Source: Sorex araneus
Taxonomy: Eukaryota; Chordata; Mammalia; Eulipotyphla; Soricidae
Reading direction: 5' to 3'
Length of the DNA: 64,000 nt
NCBI RefSeq assembly: GCF_027595985.1
Contig: NC_073304.1
Coordinates: forward strand, 141,492,925-141,556,924
How positions within the stretch are numbered: position 1 is the stretch's first letter; the number at the start of each line of letters is the position of its first letter. The notes under the pieces are model-generated. The model made no database searches. It was not told the origin of the DNA and saw only the letters and a program-made list of their open reading frames with translations. Below are positions 1 to 11,646 of the stretch, piece after piece. A program made the position numbers and the translations under genes.

Positions 1-402
1 TGAGATGATTTTGTAGTGGTGAGAGTTATGCAGGGAAATAATGTATTCATGCAAAAATAGCTGAAGTGCTCAAAAGGTTCAAATATAAGTTCTGAAATAT
101 AAATTATAGCCTTTATTTATATGAAACATAAATTATAGCCTTTATTGTATACTGTGTTGCATATTTGAAAGTTACTAAGTGCATATGTCTTAAGAACTTT
201 CATCATAAAGGGAGAATTATAGCTATAGGGTGACAGATTTACTGTGATCACACTGCAGTATTTACAAATATAGTATTATTTTGTGTGCCTGAAACTAATG
301 GCACATATCCGTTATATTTTCATTTAAAAGGCTCTTCTTATCACGTAAAAATATCTAACCTTAATATCAGTAGCTGTTAACCAATTAAACATAAGTTCTC
401 TG

Positions 403-585
403 GAGGCTGGAGCAGTAGCACAGTGGGTAGGGTGTTTGCCTTGTACGCGGCCAACCCGGGTTCTATTCCCAGCATCCCATATGGTCCCCTGAGCACCGCC
501 AGGAGTAATTCCTGAGTGTGCAGCCAGGAGTAACCCCTGTGCTATATGCATCGCCAGATGTGACCCAAAAAGCAAAAAAGAAACC
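403..585 (+). mobile_element. SOR-type tRNA-derived SINE
   Basis: The full head (GGCTGGAGCAGTAGCACAG), A/B-box region (GGTTCTATTCCC) and tail TGTGACCCAAAAAGCAAAAAA are present. Confidence 0.85.
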
Positions 586-769
586 CCGTAAGTTCTCTGG
601 AGTCATTAATAATTTTTAAGTGTCAAGAAGTCTTATAAGTTTGAGAACTGTTGTAAAGCATGCAATACATCAGTTGGGCGTTGTTTAGGATTCCAGATAA
701 GACTTTGTATGGATGCCCAAGAGGAAAAGTGAAGACAGCATGAGTTGAGGATGGAAAATAGTGGTTCTG

Positions 770-1227
770 CAGAATGGAAAACTAACACCCAGGAACAGTA
801 GAGATAAGTACCAGGAGGATTACTCCACGGCTTAGAAGACGGCCTTGCATGCTGGGGGAAAAGGCAGCGCAGATAGAGAAGGGACCACCAAGTAAAGGGT
901 GGTAGGAGGGCCCGTTCGGGATGGGAGATACGGGTTGAAAGTACATTATAGACCAAACATGATAGCCACTTAATACCTCTGTTGCAAACCACAATACCCA
1001 AAGGGGAGAGAGAGCAAAAGGAAATGCCCTGCCACAGAGGCGGGGTGGGGTGGGGTGAGGACGGGGTGGAGGTGGTAGGAGGGATGCTGGGACCATTGGT
1101 GGTGGAAAATGGGCACTGCTGGAGGGATGGGCACTCGACCATTATATGACTGAAATTTAAGCACGAAAGTTTGTAAGTCTGTAACTGTACCTCATGGTGA
1201 TTCACTAATAAAAATTTAAAAAAAAAA
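770..1227 (+). mobile_element. L1 3' end insertion
   Basis: A 5'-truncated L1 with GC-rich 3'UTR and A-tail. It is flanked by the 16-bp duplication GAAAATAGTGGTTCTG (754-769 and 1228-1243). Confidence 0.9.
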
Positions 1228-1822
1228 GAAAATAGTGGTTCTGTTCATTGAAGAAGAAACTGGGACTTCGTGGTCTTTGCAGATGAATAGGAAAGACATG
1301 TTCTCAGAGTCTCTGAAGGAGATGCTGACAAGGTTGGCATTGAGTAGCACCTGTCAGGCCTGGGAGGCTTTCTCCAGCCTGGAAGTAGAGGACTGGAGAA
1401 GTGGGGAAGGAAAGGTGGGTATGTAGAAGAGGGGAGCAGCCACCAGGCTGTGAGGGAGCCCATGTTCAGTGGGTAGTGGAGAGGAGAAAGGATTTGTTGC
1501 ACAAGATCAGGGGTGGAGATCACAGGGCAAGTTTGATTTACAGCTTATATGAAGTGTGAGCCAGGACTGTGATACAGATTCATTAGCTATAAAGTTATGT
1601 GGTAACGAAGCAGTCAAATGAAAGTGTATGGCTGTCTTTCTGGTCATTGTACTGCCTGCTGGGTCACTAGGTAATTTAAGCCATCTCGTTAGCCCTAAAG
1701 TTGGTTTTAAGGTTGTGGATTTAGCACCTTTTGTTTTCATTGTTGCATTTTTAGTTTTAATGGGTTTAGTTAAATTAGTTCTGTAAACACAGATTATTGA
1801 TATTTCTTTTGTTTCTTTCCAG

Positions 1823-1847
1823 TAACTTGGATCCACTTACAGAAACT
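1823..1847 (+). CDS. NAA20: NAA20 exon 2 (25-nt microexon)
   Basis: The acceptor is TTTCTTTCCAG and the exon encodes (I)NLDPLTET. It is only 25 nt, entered after two bases of an Ile codon and left in phase 0. The donor is GTATCCTTT, the U12-type GT consensus, so it is joined to exon 3 by the minor spliceosome. Confidence 0.93.
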
Positions 1848-4800
1848 GTATCCTTTAAAAAAAAAAAATTAAATGAAAACTAAAATATAGGAACTAAAGG
1901 GATAATAGGAGTTGAAAAACACTGCCTTGCATGTCATGAAACACCAACCTGGAAACAAAAATGGTCAGAAATCTGCCCGATAAACTTCTAATTAGAATGG
2001 CCTCATCTAAATTGTAAGTCAAGCACCTGGATCTACCTTATTCCTAAGTAAGTCTCATTGTACTTAACAAAGTAGGTTCTTCAATACAGTGGGTTGTTCT
2101 TATCAACCACCAGCCCTTAATAAGGAATTGAGGGCACGTGGTTGGTCAGTAACCTCACACCAGGACAATGGACAGGAAGGTGAAGTTTATTTATTTTTTC
2201 TTTTTTTGCCATTTTGGGTCACTCCTGGTGGTGCTTAGGGGACCATATGGGATGCTGGGATTTGAACCCAAGTCAGTCTTGTGCAAGGCAAACGCCCTAC
2301 CCGCTGTGCTATTGCTCCAGCCCCAGGAAGATGAAGGTACTTTCTCTTTCTAGGGAAGTACCATGTCACTCCTATGGAATTTTATTGACCAGATTCATGG
2401 AAAAGTTATCTAGCTATAACAGACTTTAGTTTGTCATAAGTCATGTGCAGTAAAACCAAATCAAGATGCTATGTGTGACCTATAATGAACTGGTATTAAA
2501 AGCAATGGTAAAACCCAGTATTGAACTGAGCTTACTGTGATGGGGGAACAGTTGAGAGGGAGATAACTCCTGTGAGGGGTATAGTGTGGGAGCATCGTAT
2601 GCATGAACTTCTATCTGTATAAATCATGGTGCCTAAAATACAACAAAAGAGCCCCCCCCCCCCATGGTGATAAGAATGAGATGAGAGGGACAGTCACAGA
2701 AATCACTAATATAAACTGTTGGCAATCTTTCTAAATGATTACACTTTGGCAATGTAAATCCATTTCTTGGAAGCTGAATGTAGTAGGAAATAGAGGCAGT
2801 TAAAGTCAGAGGTTGGCAAACATTAAGTGTATGGCTTGCTGCCTGGTTTTATAAATATAACAATTTTATGGAGGAGCATTGTGCTATTTACATATTATGT
2901 AGGACTTTGTTCATGTTTTCAGCTTGAGTAGTCTAAGAGTGACTGTATAGGCTATACCGCTTAGAAGATTTGTTTTCCAGTCCTTTACAGAAGTGTTAGT
3001 AAACTCTAGTTATGTCTTTGAAAATATTAGATTTATAAATAAAAATGTGGATGACAGTCACACAATAAGGAAATGGTAAGTTATATTGTAGTCACTATAA
3101 ATTATGCTGTATTCATGAGGGATCTGAAAAGTTACTTGAGAAATGAAAAAGAACCCAGATCTCCCCTGTCAGAAGATAGGATTATCTGTCACACAATCAT
3201 ATTATGCAGCAGTTAAAAGTAACTGGTCTCTATTCCAGGCCTTACTGGTTCCAGGGTGCATCTAGAGACTTCTTTTAGCTGAAAGGATGTGCTAAGATGT
3301 ATGTCAGTGGCTGGATGGTAGGAAGCTGGTCGGCCTAAATGCTATAGTTATGCTTGGAGAGTACTCAGAATAATGGCTATCTTTCAAAAGAAGAATTCAA
3401 TACTGTCTAGGGTTCCTAGGATTTTTTCCATCCCCCACTAATCTATGATTAATAGTATCTCCTGATCAGCAAGCTTACATCAAAAAGTAATTTAGAAATG
3501 TACATGTTAACCTCACGGCGATTCACTAATATTTTTTTTTAAAAAAAGAGAAATGTACATGTTAATAAAGATATTGAGGGTGGATGAGTTGAAGTAATGA
3601 GCAAATTATCCAGGTATTCACTCAAGTTAGTGTTTCTCCACATCACTAGAAATGGAGAATTTGAATCAGTGGAGGGGGAAAAAACATGTAATTGTTGTAT
3701 TACCTCTCAGTATATAATTTTTTTTTTTTTTTGCTTTTTGGGTCACACCCGGCAATGCATAGGGGTTACCTCCTGGCTTTGCACTCAGGAGTTATTCCTG
3801 GCGGTGCTCAGGGGACCATATGGGATGCTGGGAATCAAACCCCGGTCAGCGCACGTGCAAGGCAAACGCCCTACCCGCTGTGCTACCACTCCAGCCCCGT
3901 ATATAATTTTTAAAGTTATTTTCTGAAATCCAGTGCTGGTGCTTAAGTAAGGACAAGTCATTAATTTTCCAGTGTAATTACAGAAAAATTAAAGTACCGA
4001 GTATCTACTATTGTGTCAAGCACCAGGGATAGAATAAACATTGACAGCTGTGACTAAAAGGACATACTAATTCAACAAGACTATCAGGTAGCAAGTGCTA
4101 TGCAGTGATTTAGACAGTGTGATCTGTAGGAAGAGGCAGCTTTAGCGGCCTGATTTTCTGCACCTTTCGTATTGTCTCCATTCACATCTGAGGTATATGT
4201 TTGTGCAGCTGTGTTAGGAATTAGTGCTGTCCAAAGACATCATACTTATTTAGGCCTGGGAACTAAAGCATATCTTTCTTCAGAGTACCCGTGACTTTAT
4301 GAAGAACTTGTTAGTCTCTGTTACTTCTCAGACTCCTTAACAAGCTCGACATAGTATGGGATTCCTTTTTACTTACAGTATCTCGCCCACTGGCCAGAGT
4401 ACTTCATTGTTGCAGAGGCTCCTGGTGGAGAGTTAATGGGTTACAGTAAGTATAATACAACTGACACTTTTTTTGATTGGCAGTTAATAAAGGTTTTATG
4501 ATTGATTTCAACTGACTTCTTTTAGATTGATAGAATTGGAAAGCTAATCGCAATGCCTATCATTTTATTCCTCTCCAATTGTTTCTACAGATCTTTCTTG
4601 TCTTAGGGAGTGTGTTAGGGCCAGGGATACAACAGTCTACCAGACAGATATGGTTTCCATCATCTTGAATATTTCATTATATATTTATGTTTAATCTTAA
4701 CATGGTTTATTTGGCACATAATGTACAGATTGTAGCTTATTTGGATTAGTAACATTACTAATCAAAATCTGAACTATAGATTGTTTCAGTTTTGTATACA

Positions 4801-7800
4801 TGCATGCCTACACATACAACCAAATGTAGACTAAAAAATGCATAATATGGGTCTGTGTTCAAATTTAGTGGTTTCAGCTTAACCTTCTTTTAGCTTTTTT
4901 CTACTTCTGATTCAGCTAGATCTAACATTGTACTTATAAGTGACATTCAAACAAGAGCACTACTAACCATTTTCGCTAGATAACTTAAGAAGTACCTGAA
5001 ATGAAAACTTTGTCATTGTCATTTGTTCCTTTATGATCAAATGTCCCAAACTAATGAAACATTTCTGGGAAGCTGTGCGCTTATTAATCATGGAATAAAA
5101 TCTTGTTGCAGTTATGGGTAAGGCGGAAGGGTCAGTCGCCAGGGAGGAATGGCATGGCCACGTCACAGCTCTTTCTGTTGCCCCCGAGTTCCGACGCCTT
5201 GGTTTGGCTGCAAAACTTATGGAGTTATTAGAGGAGATTTCAGAAAGGTGAGATCCTTTATTTTAAAAACCTATTTCTTTAAATACCATTTGTTCTCTTT
5301 CTCTTGATAAACATTTATAAACATTTTTTTCCTTCAGGCTAAATATTATGCTTTATAGTTTACAGGAGGGCTGGAGCGATACCACAGCGGGTAAGTTGTT
5401 TTGCCTTATATGTGGCTGACCAAGGTCCGATTCCTCCGTCCCTCTTGGAGAGCCTGGCAAGCTACACATGGTGTATTCGATATGCCAAAAACAGTAGCAA
5501 GTCTCACAATGGAGATGTTACAGGTGCCCGCTCGAGCAAATCGATGAACAACCAGAAGATAGTGCTACAGACAGTGATAGTTTATAGGAATTGCATTTTC
5601 AGTGTGTAACAGTCCTCATAGCAGTTCTTTCACTATTCAGAATGAGTCTGCTCTCCTTGTTTTGCCAATGAGGTAAATGCAGGCAAAGTGAGTGGTTTGT
5701 CAGAGGTTTTTAAAGCTATTTATTGGTAGAATTGAAGACTAGGCCTTAAGGTTTCTTTTAGTATCCTCACCTCTGGAACATAAGTTTCCAAATTCTCTAT
5801 CAGCAATGTCTAGATTCAGAGCATCTCTGAGTTCGTTTTTATAATGCCCTATGACAAAAGAAAATAGTTCGTTCTTAAGCAGTTGTGTCTTAACTGCTAA
5901 AAGAAAAATAATTTTACTTGTTAAATGATTGGTTACCTACTAATGGGATATGTACACATTGGGAGACTACATGGGTCTTCAAACTGTTGGAAACAAACCA
6001 GATACAACCACATGCATTCCTGTTTTGCTGCTGTTTTTTTGTTTTTGTTGTTTGCTTGACTTATTTTGTATTGAATCATAAATGCCTGAAAGTGTATCTA
6101 GGACAGGAAACACACACTTGGAAGGGTTCTTAGTGTTCTGCACATCAGTAGATTTGATAAAGCTATGTTTTGTTGTTATTCTTGTTTTGGGGTCATACCT
6201 GGCAGTATTTAGGGATTAGCCCTAGCTCTGCACTCAGGGATCCCTCCTGGCAGTGTTTGGGGGACCATATGGGTTGCTGGGATTAAACCCAGGTCAGCAG
6301 TGTGCAAGCAAGGCAAGGGCCCTACCCACAGTACTGTCACTCTGACCCCTGATAAAGCTAAGTTTTAAAGAAGTAATCATGACCTGAAAAAAGGCTCTGA
6401 GTCAAGTTGTAGGAAAGAGGAACTTAATTCATTGAGAGAAGAAATAGAGTTAGTTAATCAAAAGGAAGTCAACTCTTAGTCCATAAGGATTCTAAAACTC
6501 CCTAAACTGAACAAGATACTTATTTTTGTATGATTGTCACTGTCCTCTTGTTCATCGATTTGCTCAAGCAGGCACCAGTAACGTCTCCATTGTGAGACTT
6601 GCTCTTACTGTTTTTGGCATATCGAATATGTCACGGGTAGCTTGCCAGGCTCTGCCATGCGGGCGAGATACTCTCGGTAACTTGCTGGGCCTTCTGAGAG
6701 GGATGGAGGAATCAAACCCAGGTCGGCTGTATGTAAGGCAAACGCCCTACCCGCTGTGCTATCAATGATTATATTATAAATGATTATCATTTATAATTTA
6801 TTAATGACATACTTTAAGAAAAAGTATTGTTACTGTGTGGCCAGTATGAGTTCGCTCTCTGGCATCCCGTATAGCCCTGTGAGCACTGCCAGGTGTGGAC
6901 CAAATTAAAAAATAAACACACACCAAATCTTTCCACAATGAAAACTATCGTTTCTCTGGCAAATTTTATAAAATCTTAAAGAAATAATGACTGTAAATTT
7001 ACTTTCATATTCAAAAAAAGAAAAAAAAAAGAGGGAACCTTTCTCACCTTTTTTTTGGGGGGGGAGGAGGAATAAAATCAGTGTTAGTGGTATGCAAGGT
7101 AAGCGCTACCCCCTGCACTATCTCTTGCAGGAGAAGCAGACATAGTACAATAAAAGACATATTTAGAGACTAAACATACTTTAATGGTATAAAACTATAA
7201 CCTGCAAGACCTGAGAATGTTTAGAATAGTTAAGCAAAGTTGAAGTTGGTATAAAATTTAATTGTATTTCTGTAGCAGTAAAATTTAGAAAAAGATGCTA
7301 AGTGGTATCAAAGTATATCAAGGACTTAGAAAAAAAGAAAAATGGTTCAGGATATCTCTAAAATTTATCTCTAAGAAGTATCTTTAAAATCTATTTAGAG
7401 AACTACAGTTGGGAGGAGGAAAACAGTAAGAACAGAATTCATAAAAAGAACAATTAAGTACTATAGAGAGAGAGATTTAAGTAGCCAATAAAGTCAAATT
7501 AGAAATGCCCATTAAATTTGCTCTGAGACACCACTGCACTGTAAGTCTTTTAAAAATAAAAATATCTGATGAGCTAAGTGCTGTGGGCATAGCCTTGATC
7601 ACATGGTGTAAAGTATTGTAAACAGGCTGGGAGATAGGCAGTATCTAATAAGCTGAAGATGTGCATACCCCATCTCTATATATCTGTAATCTGTATTGTG
7701 CCACGAGAACCACAAGAATATTTATAAACAGTACAGTTTGTAGTAAAAATTGGAAATATTTGTTCATAGGCCTTACATGGAGCCCGCAGTATGTATCTAT

Positions 7801-8910
7801 ACACTGGAATATTAAAGTGAAGATGAAAAAGTCACACTGATGCTAACTTAAATAATACAAATCAAGGCAAATTACTCACGTATACACAGTGTAATTCAAC
7901 ACAGTGCATTCATCAACAGGATCAACTGAATCAGGTGGTGGAGACTTCAGGAATGAGACCAGTGTCCTCTCTAGCTATTGCTGGGTCATGGCCACACTGG
8001 AATTTTGCTCCAGTCTTTATATAAATGACTGAAATGATTGCATGACTGGCAAAATGAACTTGCCAATTTCTATGATGTAAGCCTAGTAACAGAATTTTTA
8101 AAATGCTTATATTTTTTATGAAGACCTGTGTTTTTGAAATGTTAGTATCAAAGCAGAAAGTCATCTTTTTATACTGTAAGATAATTATCTTCAGTAATCA
8201 AAATTGATAAGCTCTAAGTCCCTCTCACTGAAATTTCTTAGGGATTTTTTAGGGATTCTAACATTTGCTGTTTGTTTGTTTATTCTTTCCCTTAAAAGAA
8301 AGGGTGGATTTTTTGTGGATCTCTTTGTACGAGTTTCTAACCAAGTTGCAGTGAACATGTACAAGCAGCTGGGCTACAGCGTGTACAGGACTGTCATCGA
8401 GTACTATTCAGCCAGCAATGGCGAGCCTGATGAGGATGCTTACGGTAAGCTCCTGGGAGAGCATCTCTAAGAGGAAGTGGAAACATTCAGATTCTTCCTA
8501 CACACTGAAAAATTCTGCTTTTAAATAAGTTCAATAAATTATATTGCTTGGACTTAAATTTTGAGGTCAATTTCTTTTAACCTGCCTTTTCCAAACTTAC
8601 TTAACTAGTGGTGAATTTCTACTAATCACTATTTTATCCCATTTCAGACATTATGTTATTTCACTAAGATTCTGTTGAAAGATCATTTCTATGAGATGAA
8701 ATCCCAACTGAGAGTTCTTTAGCATCTGATGTATTTGTGAATGGGAATTTTACTTTAGAAACTTTAAATTTGATTTACGTGTTTTGATATTTGGGCATTT
8801 ACATTCAACTTTGTTCTCTAACAGATATGAGGAAAGCCCTTTCCAGGGACACTGAGAAGAAATCCATCATACCATTACCTCATCCTGTGAGGCCTGAAGA
8901 TATTGAATAA
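1823..8910 (+). CDS. NAA20: NAA20, catalytic subunit of NatB N-terminal acetyltransferase (exons 2-6)
   Basis: Coding exons join 1823-1847, 4355-4445, 5112-5247, 8299-8444 and 8825-8910; all junctions keep frame. They give 484 nt. With the 53 nt of exon 1 expected left of the window this makes 178 residues plus stop, the known mammalian length. The product is a GNAT-fold enzyme that acetylates N-terminal Met followed by Asp, Glu, Asn or Gln, working with NAA25 on ribosomes (family knowledge). Visible landmarks are EYFIVAEAPGGELMGYIMGK for the central strands, the acetyl-CoA loop RRLGLAA (R-x-x-G-x-A) in exon 4, NMYKQLGY in exon 5 and the conserved tail HPVRPEDIE. Every intron is U2-type except 1848-4354, which is U12-type. 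The gene converges on CRNKL1. Exon 1 and the promoter are not in the window. Confidence 0.97.
2192..2323 (-). mobile_element. SOR SINE, 3'-deleted
   Basis: Antisense copy ending ATTGCTCCAGCCCC; part of the body next to the tail is missing. Confidence 0.8.
2800..3010. mobile_element. Old hAT-type MER DNA-transposon fossil
   Basis: The ends GGTTGGCAAAC and CTTTACAGAAGTGTTAGTAAAC, with the interior GCTGCCTGGTTTTATAAATA, resemble a common mammalian hAT-derived MER element. Confidence 0.5.
3722..3898 (-). mobile_element. SOR SINE, full length
   Basis: Antisense copy from poly(T) to CACTCCAGCCCC, flanked by GTATATAATTTT on both sides (from 3710 and from 3899). Confidence 0.9.
4355..4445 (+). CDS. 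NAA20: NAA20 exon 3
   Basis: It encodes YGIPFYLQYLAHWPEYFIVA and on to GGELMGY, 30 codons plus 1 nt. The acceptor ends CGACATAG without a polypyrimidine tract but with CTCCTTAAC 14 nt upstream, a U12 branch site. The donor is a normal GTAAGT. Confidence 0.96.
5112..5247 (+). CDS. NAA20: NAA20 exon 4 (acetyl-CoA-binding loop)
   Basis: It encodes (I)MGKAEGSVAREEWHGHVTAL through LMELLEEISE(R). It holds the GNAT motif A loop R-R-L-G-L-A. The acceptor is TTGTTGCAG and the donor AAAG/GTGAGA. Confidence 0.97.
5365..5575 (+). mobile_element. Non-poly(A) SINE, SOR head with second body
   Basis: A GGGCTGGAGCGATACCACAGC head is joined to a body with GAGCCTGGCAAGCTAC, GATATGCCAAAAACAG and CGAGCAAATCGATGAACAAC. 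The tail is (CTACAGACAGTG), not poly(A). Flanks repeat ATAGTTTAYAGGA. Confidence 0.8.
6168..6350 (-). mobile_element. SOR SINE, diverged
   Basis: Antisense; GGGGTCATACCTGGCAG to CACTCTGACCCC. Confidence 0.75.
6527..6768 (-). mobile_element. Non-poly(A) SINE, full length
   Basis: Antisense second-body copy: CTTGTTCATCGATTTGCTC, TTTGGCATATCGAATATG, then the SOR head reversed ending CCCGCTGTGCTATCA. Confidence 0.8.
6830..6902 (+). mobile_element. SOR SINE fragment
   Basis: Only the GGCATCCCGTATAGCCC to GCACTGCCAGGTGTGGACC part remains. Confidence 0.5.
7050..7135 (-). mobile_element. SOR SINE fragment
   Basis: Short antisense remnant with TATGCAAGGTAAGCGCTACC. Confidence 0.4.
8299..8444 (+). 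CDS. NAA20: NAA20 exon 5
   Basis: It encodes (R)KGGFFVDLFVRVSNQVAVNM through NGEPDEDAY(D). The acceptor is CTTAAAAG and the donor TACG/GTAAGC. GNAT motif B (YKQLGY) is here. Confidence 0.97.
8825..8910 (+). CDS. NAA20: NAA20 exon 6, terminal coding exon
   Basis: It encodes (D)MRKALSRDTEKKSIIPLPHP then VRPEDIE and a TAA stop at 8908-8910. The acceptor is TTCTCTAACAG. The 3'UTR follows. Confidence 0.97.
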
Positions 8911-9102
8911 CCATGGGCAGTGGTTCTTAGGCTGATGTTCCAAATATTTTATGGACAGTGTTATTCTCATTGGATGATCGTGGAGCTCTGTTAGGAAAAA
9001 GTAATCAATTAGTTCTTAAAGACTTAAGGAAAACATAGGTTATAAACTTACTATGTCTCGGTTCTAATTAACAATATTATACCTACTATAGCTGTTCACT
9101 GA

Positions 9103-9108
9103 AATAAA
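9103..9108 (+). terminator. NAA20: Proximal poly(A) signal of NAA20
   Basis: AATAAA lies 193 nt after the stop codon. It is a candidate early 3' end. Confidence 0.45.
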
Positions 9109-9308
9109 AATTTATTCAGAAAGGCAGCTAGGTCAGAAGGGAAACATTCCACTATCATGGTTCATGATATTTACTCTATGCTAGGGGAAAAAAATTGCTC
9201 CAATCTCAGTTCTGGGCTTGAGAACCACTGCTGCATATATAGACTTTATTTTGTATTGATCTGTTAGAGCTTTAAAAGCATATATGAAATGTATAATCTA
9301 AGATGTAT

Positions 9309-9314
9309 AATAAA
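9309..9314 (+). terminator. NAA20: Distal poly(A) signal of NAA20
   Basis: AATAAA is followed within 25 nt by a GT-rich downstream element (TGTTTTGTGGATGTTTGGTT). This is the best 3'-end candidate. Confidence 0.7.
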
Positions 9315-9330
9315 ATGCATTGTTGACTCA

Positions 9331-10774
9331 ATGTTTTGTGGATGTTTGGTTTCAAAATGATTTGAATGAAGATCATAATTTAGAATATTTCTCTTAAATC
9401 TTCATTTATATGCCAAGCATTTTTTTAATGCTTACTTGAAACAATCCTTTCCCAGCATATATGTAAGCATCCTTTCTTGTGCAGTTCTTTCTAGTTTCTT
9501 TGCAGGTCTTCCTAGTTTCTATTCATATTGCAAGACCTGAGTATTTACCTTATTCTGAAATATTTTGCTTAAAATCCTCTCAGGGTCAAGGAATAGTACA
9601 GCAGGTAGGTGCTTGCCTTGCATGCGGCCTACCCAGTTTCAGTCCCCACCACCGCGTATGTTCTCCCAGTATTGCCGGGAGCTGATCTCTGAGTTAGCCT
9701 CGAGGCCACTTGAAATGGCCTCCAAACTAAACTAAATGTTGGTGTTTTTTTTTAAAAAAGGAGAAACTTAGTTTTGCCCACACCCTGAATTTCTAAATTA
9801 AGGTCGTTATCACTGTATCATAGGTAATATGATGGTAATATCTTGGAAGAAACAGGGCACACTTGGCAGTGGTGCCAGCAGTGGGGCTTAGGGGCCCTGA
9901 ATGCATAGGATCACTCCAGCCCTCTGAGCCATGTTCCTGGCTCCCAATACAGTGTATGTGAAAACATATTTTCATGTGTAGTTCTCATCACCTGTAACAC
10001 CTGAAAATACTAGTGAGCAAACAAGATAAAACCCATGGAAATGGTTATTCCCAAGCTTTTACTTCTGAAAGGATCTATTTTGATGGAGTTGAAGGTGAAC
10101 AACTGATCCTTTATGTTCTCCAAGATAATTTTATACTGGAATGTGCTAGAAATTTGTTTATGTTGAGAACATGGTCATTGATTTCATAACTGCTGCACTT
10201 TACTAGATACCTCAATAACAACACTCTTGGATACATAATGGGACCATTTAAAAAAACTCAAGTAGCGAGGTGAAAAAGTTTTGATCTTTTGAAATTTATA
10301 TCCTCACTTTTCTGGTTTTTGTCTAGTTATGTCCTCACACTATTGTATTTTCAAGATACAATCTAATAACACTGGGTGAGTTTATCTTCAAATTTATTAA
10401 TTAATTTGCAATTGGCCTTTGAGGCAGAAAACATTCTTGAAGATGCAGTTTGGGCTGTGAGCAAAGTAAGGGAAAAAAAAGAATAGTCCTGTTAAATGCA
10501 AGTCAAGTTAAAGGAAGTAATCCCTCAGATCAGTTAAGGCAAATCATTTCTGCTTGAGAACATGAGCACTGCTTCAGTGAATAAGCTTTCATCCTTGTGC
10601 TACTTTTCACATGTTTTAAAACCAAGGCAAGTATGTGTCAACCCTCAGGGTAGACACGTCTACAACACAATGGGAGATGAATATTGGTATTTTAGTAGAA
10701 ATGATTCTGTAGCTATTATGCTTGGAAACAAATGGATTGTTATTGGTAATTAAATGTACCAAAGGCTCTACCCA
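9331..10774. other. Intergenic gap between convergent NAA20 and CRNKL1
   Basis: About 1.4 kb separates the two predicted 3' ends. It contains an old SOR-like SINE (9582-9730). The rest is AT-rich and shows no ORF of interest. Boundaries depend on the inferred poly(A) sites. Confidence 0.6.
9582..9730 (+). mobile_element. Old SOR-like SINE
   Basis: Diverged head AGGGTCAAGGAATAGTACAG and TGCCTTGCATGCGGCC. Confidence 0.6.
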
Positions 10775-10792
10775 ATCTAAGTATAAAGAAAT

Positions 10793-10798
10793 TTTATT
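10793..10798 (-). terminator. CRNKL1: Candidate poly(A) signal of CRNKL1
   Basis: TTTATT on the given strand is AATAAA in the transcript. A second copy lies at 10825-10830. I cannot tell which is used. Confidence 0.45.
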
Positions 10799-11084
10799 AA
10801 CAAAACAGTGTTTGGTTTTTAATATTTATTTGAGCATGGGATGAAAATGAAAATTTTTTCACAGCATGTATGTTAGCAATTCTCAAACCATTAGAACTAG
10901 TTTTGAAAACATTACAACATAATCAAAATTCAAATTTCTTGGTGAAAGAAAAAAAGACCTTGTTTAGAAATAGTTATTTTCCACATAATGCTTTAAAAAA
11001 TACTTAGTTTTAAGTAGCAGCTATTAAGGGGGTAATGATTAGCTGTCAATACTAAGGAATAAATAAACTTGCTAGTAACACTAG

Positions 11085-11270
11085 CCCAAGCACCTAATAT
11101 GTGCCTGGGATATTCCTTTTATCATTTAATTTTCAAACTGAACTGGAAAAGTATTAGCCCATGTATGCATGAGTAAACTGAGATTAAGGGTAAATTATGT
11201 AATTGTGGCAGAGGCAGGAGTGGAACTCAAATTCAGTGCAGCTTAAGACATGAAAAAGCTGAGTTGAGTG
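11085..11270 (+). mobile_element. MIR SINE fossil
   Basis: Core-like AGTAAACTGAGATTAAGG, GCAGAGGCAGGAGTGGAACT and TTCAGTGCAGC match the MIR 3' half. Confidence 0.6.
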
Positions 11271-11646
11271 CATAAAATATCATCCAGAAGCACGAGATCA
11301 GGCAACTGGAATATTGCGGAATGTAACTTCAAAACTTCTAGGAAAAGATCTTTCAAAATTCTGCAGTTCCATATAAAATAGAAATATTAATTAGATCCCT
11401 GGATGTAGGATGTGGGCATAACAATGTTTAGATTTAGATTAATAAAAAAAACACCCAGCAGTTGAAATTTTTTTCTTTACTTGTAATTCCCAAAACAGAT
11501 CCCAGTGTATTTTGAAGTAATCTGAAAAGTAGCTGCTGAAAAATTCAATTTGTTGTTGCTGATATATACAAAACCTTTACAGAAATCCTATGAGTTCCAA
11601 TCTATTTATAAAAATAAAAAAAAATTTCTCAATATGAACAAAAAGA

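Larger units (their letters stand above)
1..1822 (+). other. NAA20: NAA20 intron 1 (3' part)
   Basis: It holds a SOR SINE (403-585), an L1 3' end with duplications (770-1227) and otherwise AT-rich sequence in which I recognise nothing. No exon 1 candidate is visible. Confidence 0.7.
1848..4354 (+). other. NAA20: U12-type GT-AG intron (NAA20 intron 2)
   Basis: The 5' splice site reads GTATCCTTTA at 1848-1857, an exact match to the U12 GT-AG consensus. The branch site CTCCTTAAC lies at 4333-4341, 13 nt before the terminal AG at 4353-4354, and there is no polypyrimidine tract. The intron contains an antisense SOR SINE, a hAT fossil and another antisense SINE. Confidence 0.9.
5248..8298 (+). other. 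NAA20: NAA20 intron 4
   Basis: This is a 3.05-kb U2-type intron. It carries a non-poly(A) SINE at 5365, SINEs at 6168 and 6525, and SINE fragments at 6830 and 7050. From about 7140 to 8290 it is AT-rich and I see no repeat or gene that I can name. Confidence 0.7.
8911..9330 (+). other. NAA20: NAA20 3'UTR
   Basis: The sequence from the stop to the predicted cleavage region is AT-rich and free of recent SINEs. It has two poly(A) signals, so two 3' ends are possible. The end coordinate is inferred. Confidence 0.7.
10775..11646 (-). other. CRNKL1: CRNKL1 3'UTR (predicted)
   Basis: About 870 nt of AT-rich sequence run from the stop to the candidate poly(A) signals. The UTR would contain a MIR fossil (11085-11270). 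The 3' end is inferred. Confidence 0.5.

Noticed and set aside
633-1205. 190-codon minus-strand ORF
   Set aside because: Antisense of an L1 3'UTR insertion with target duplications.
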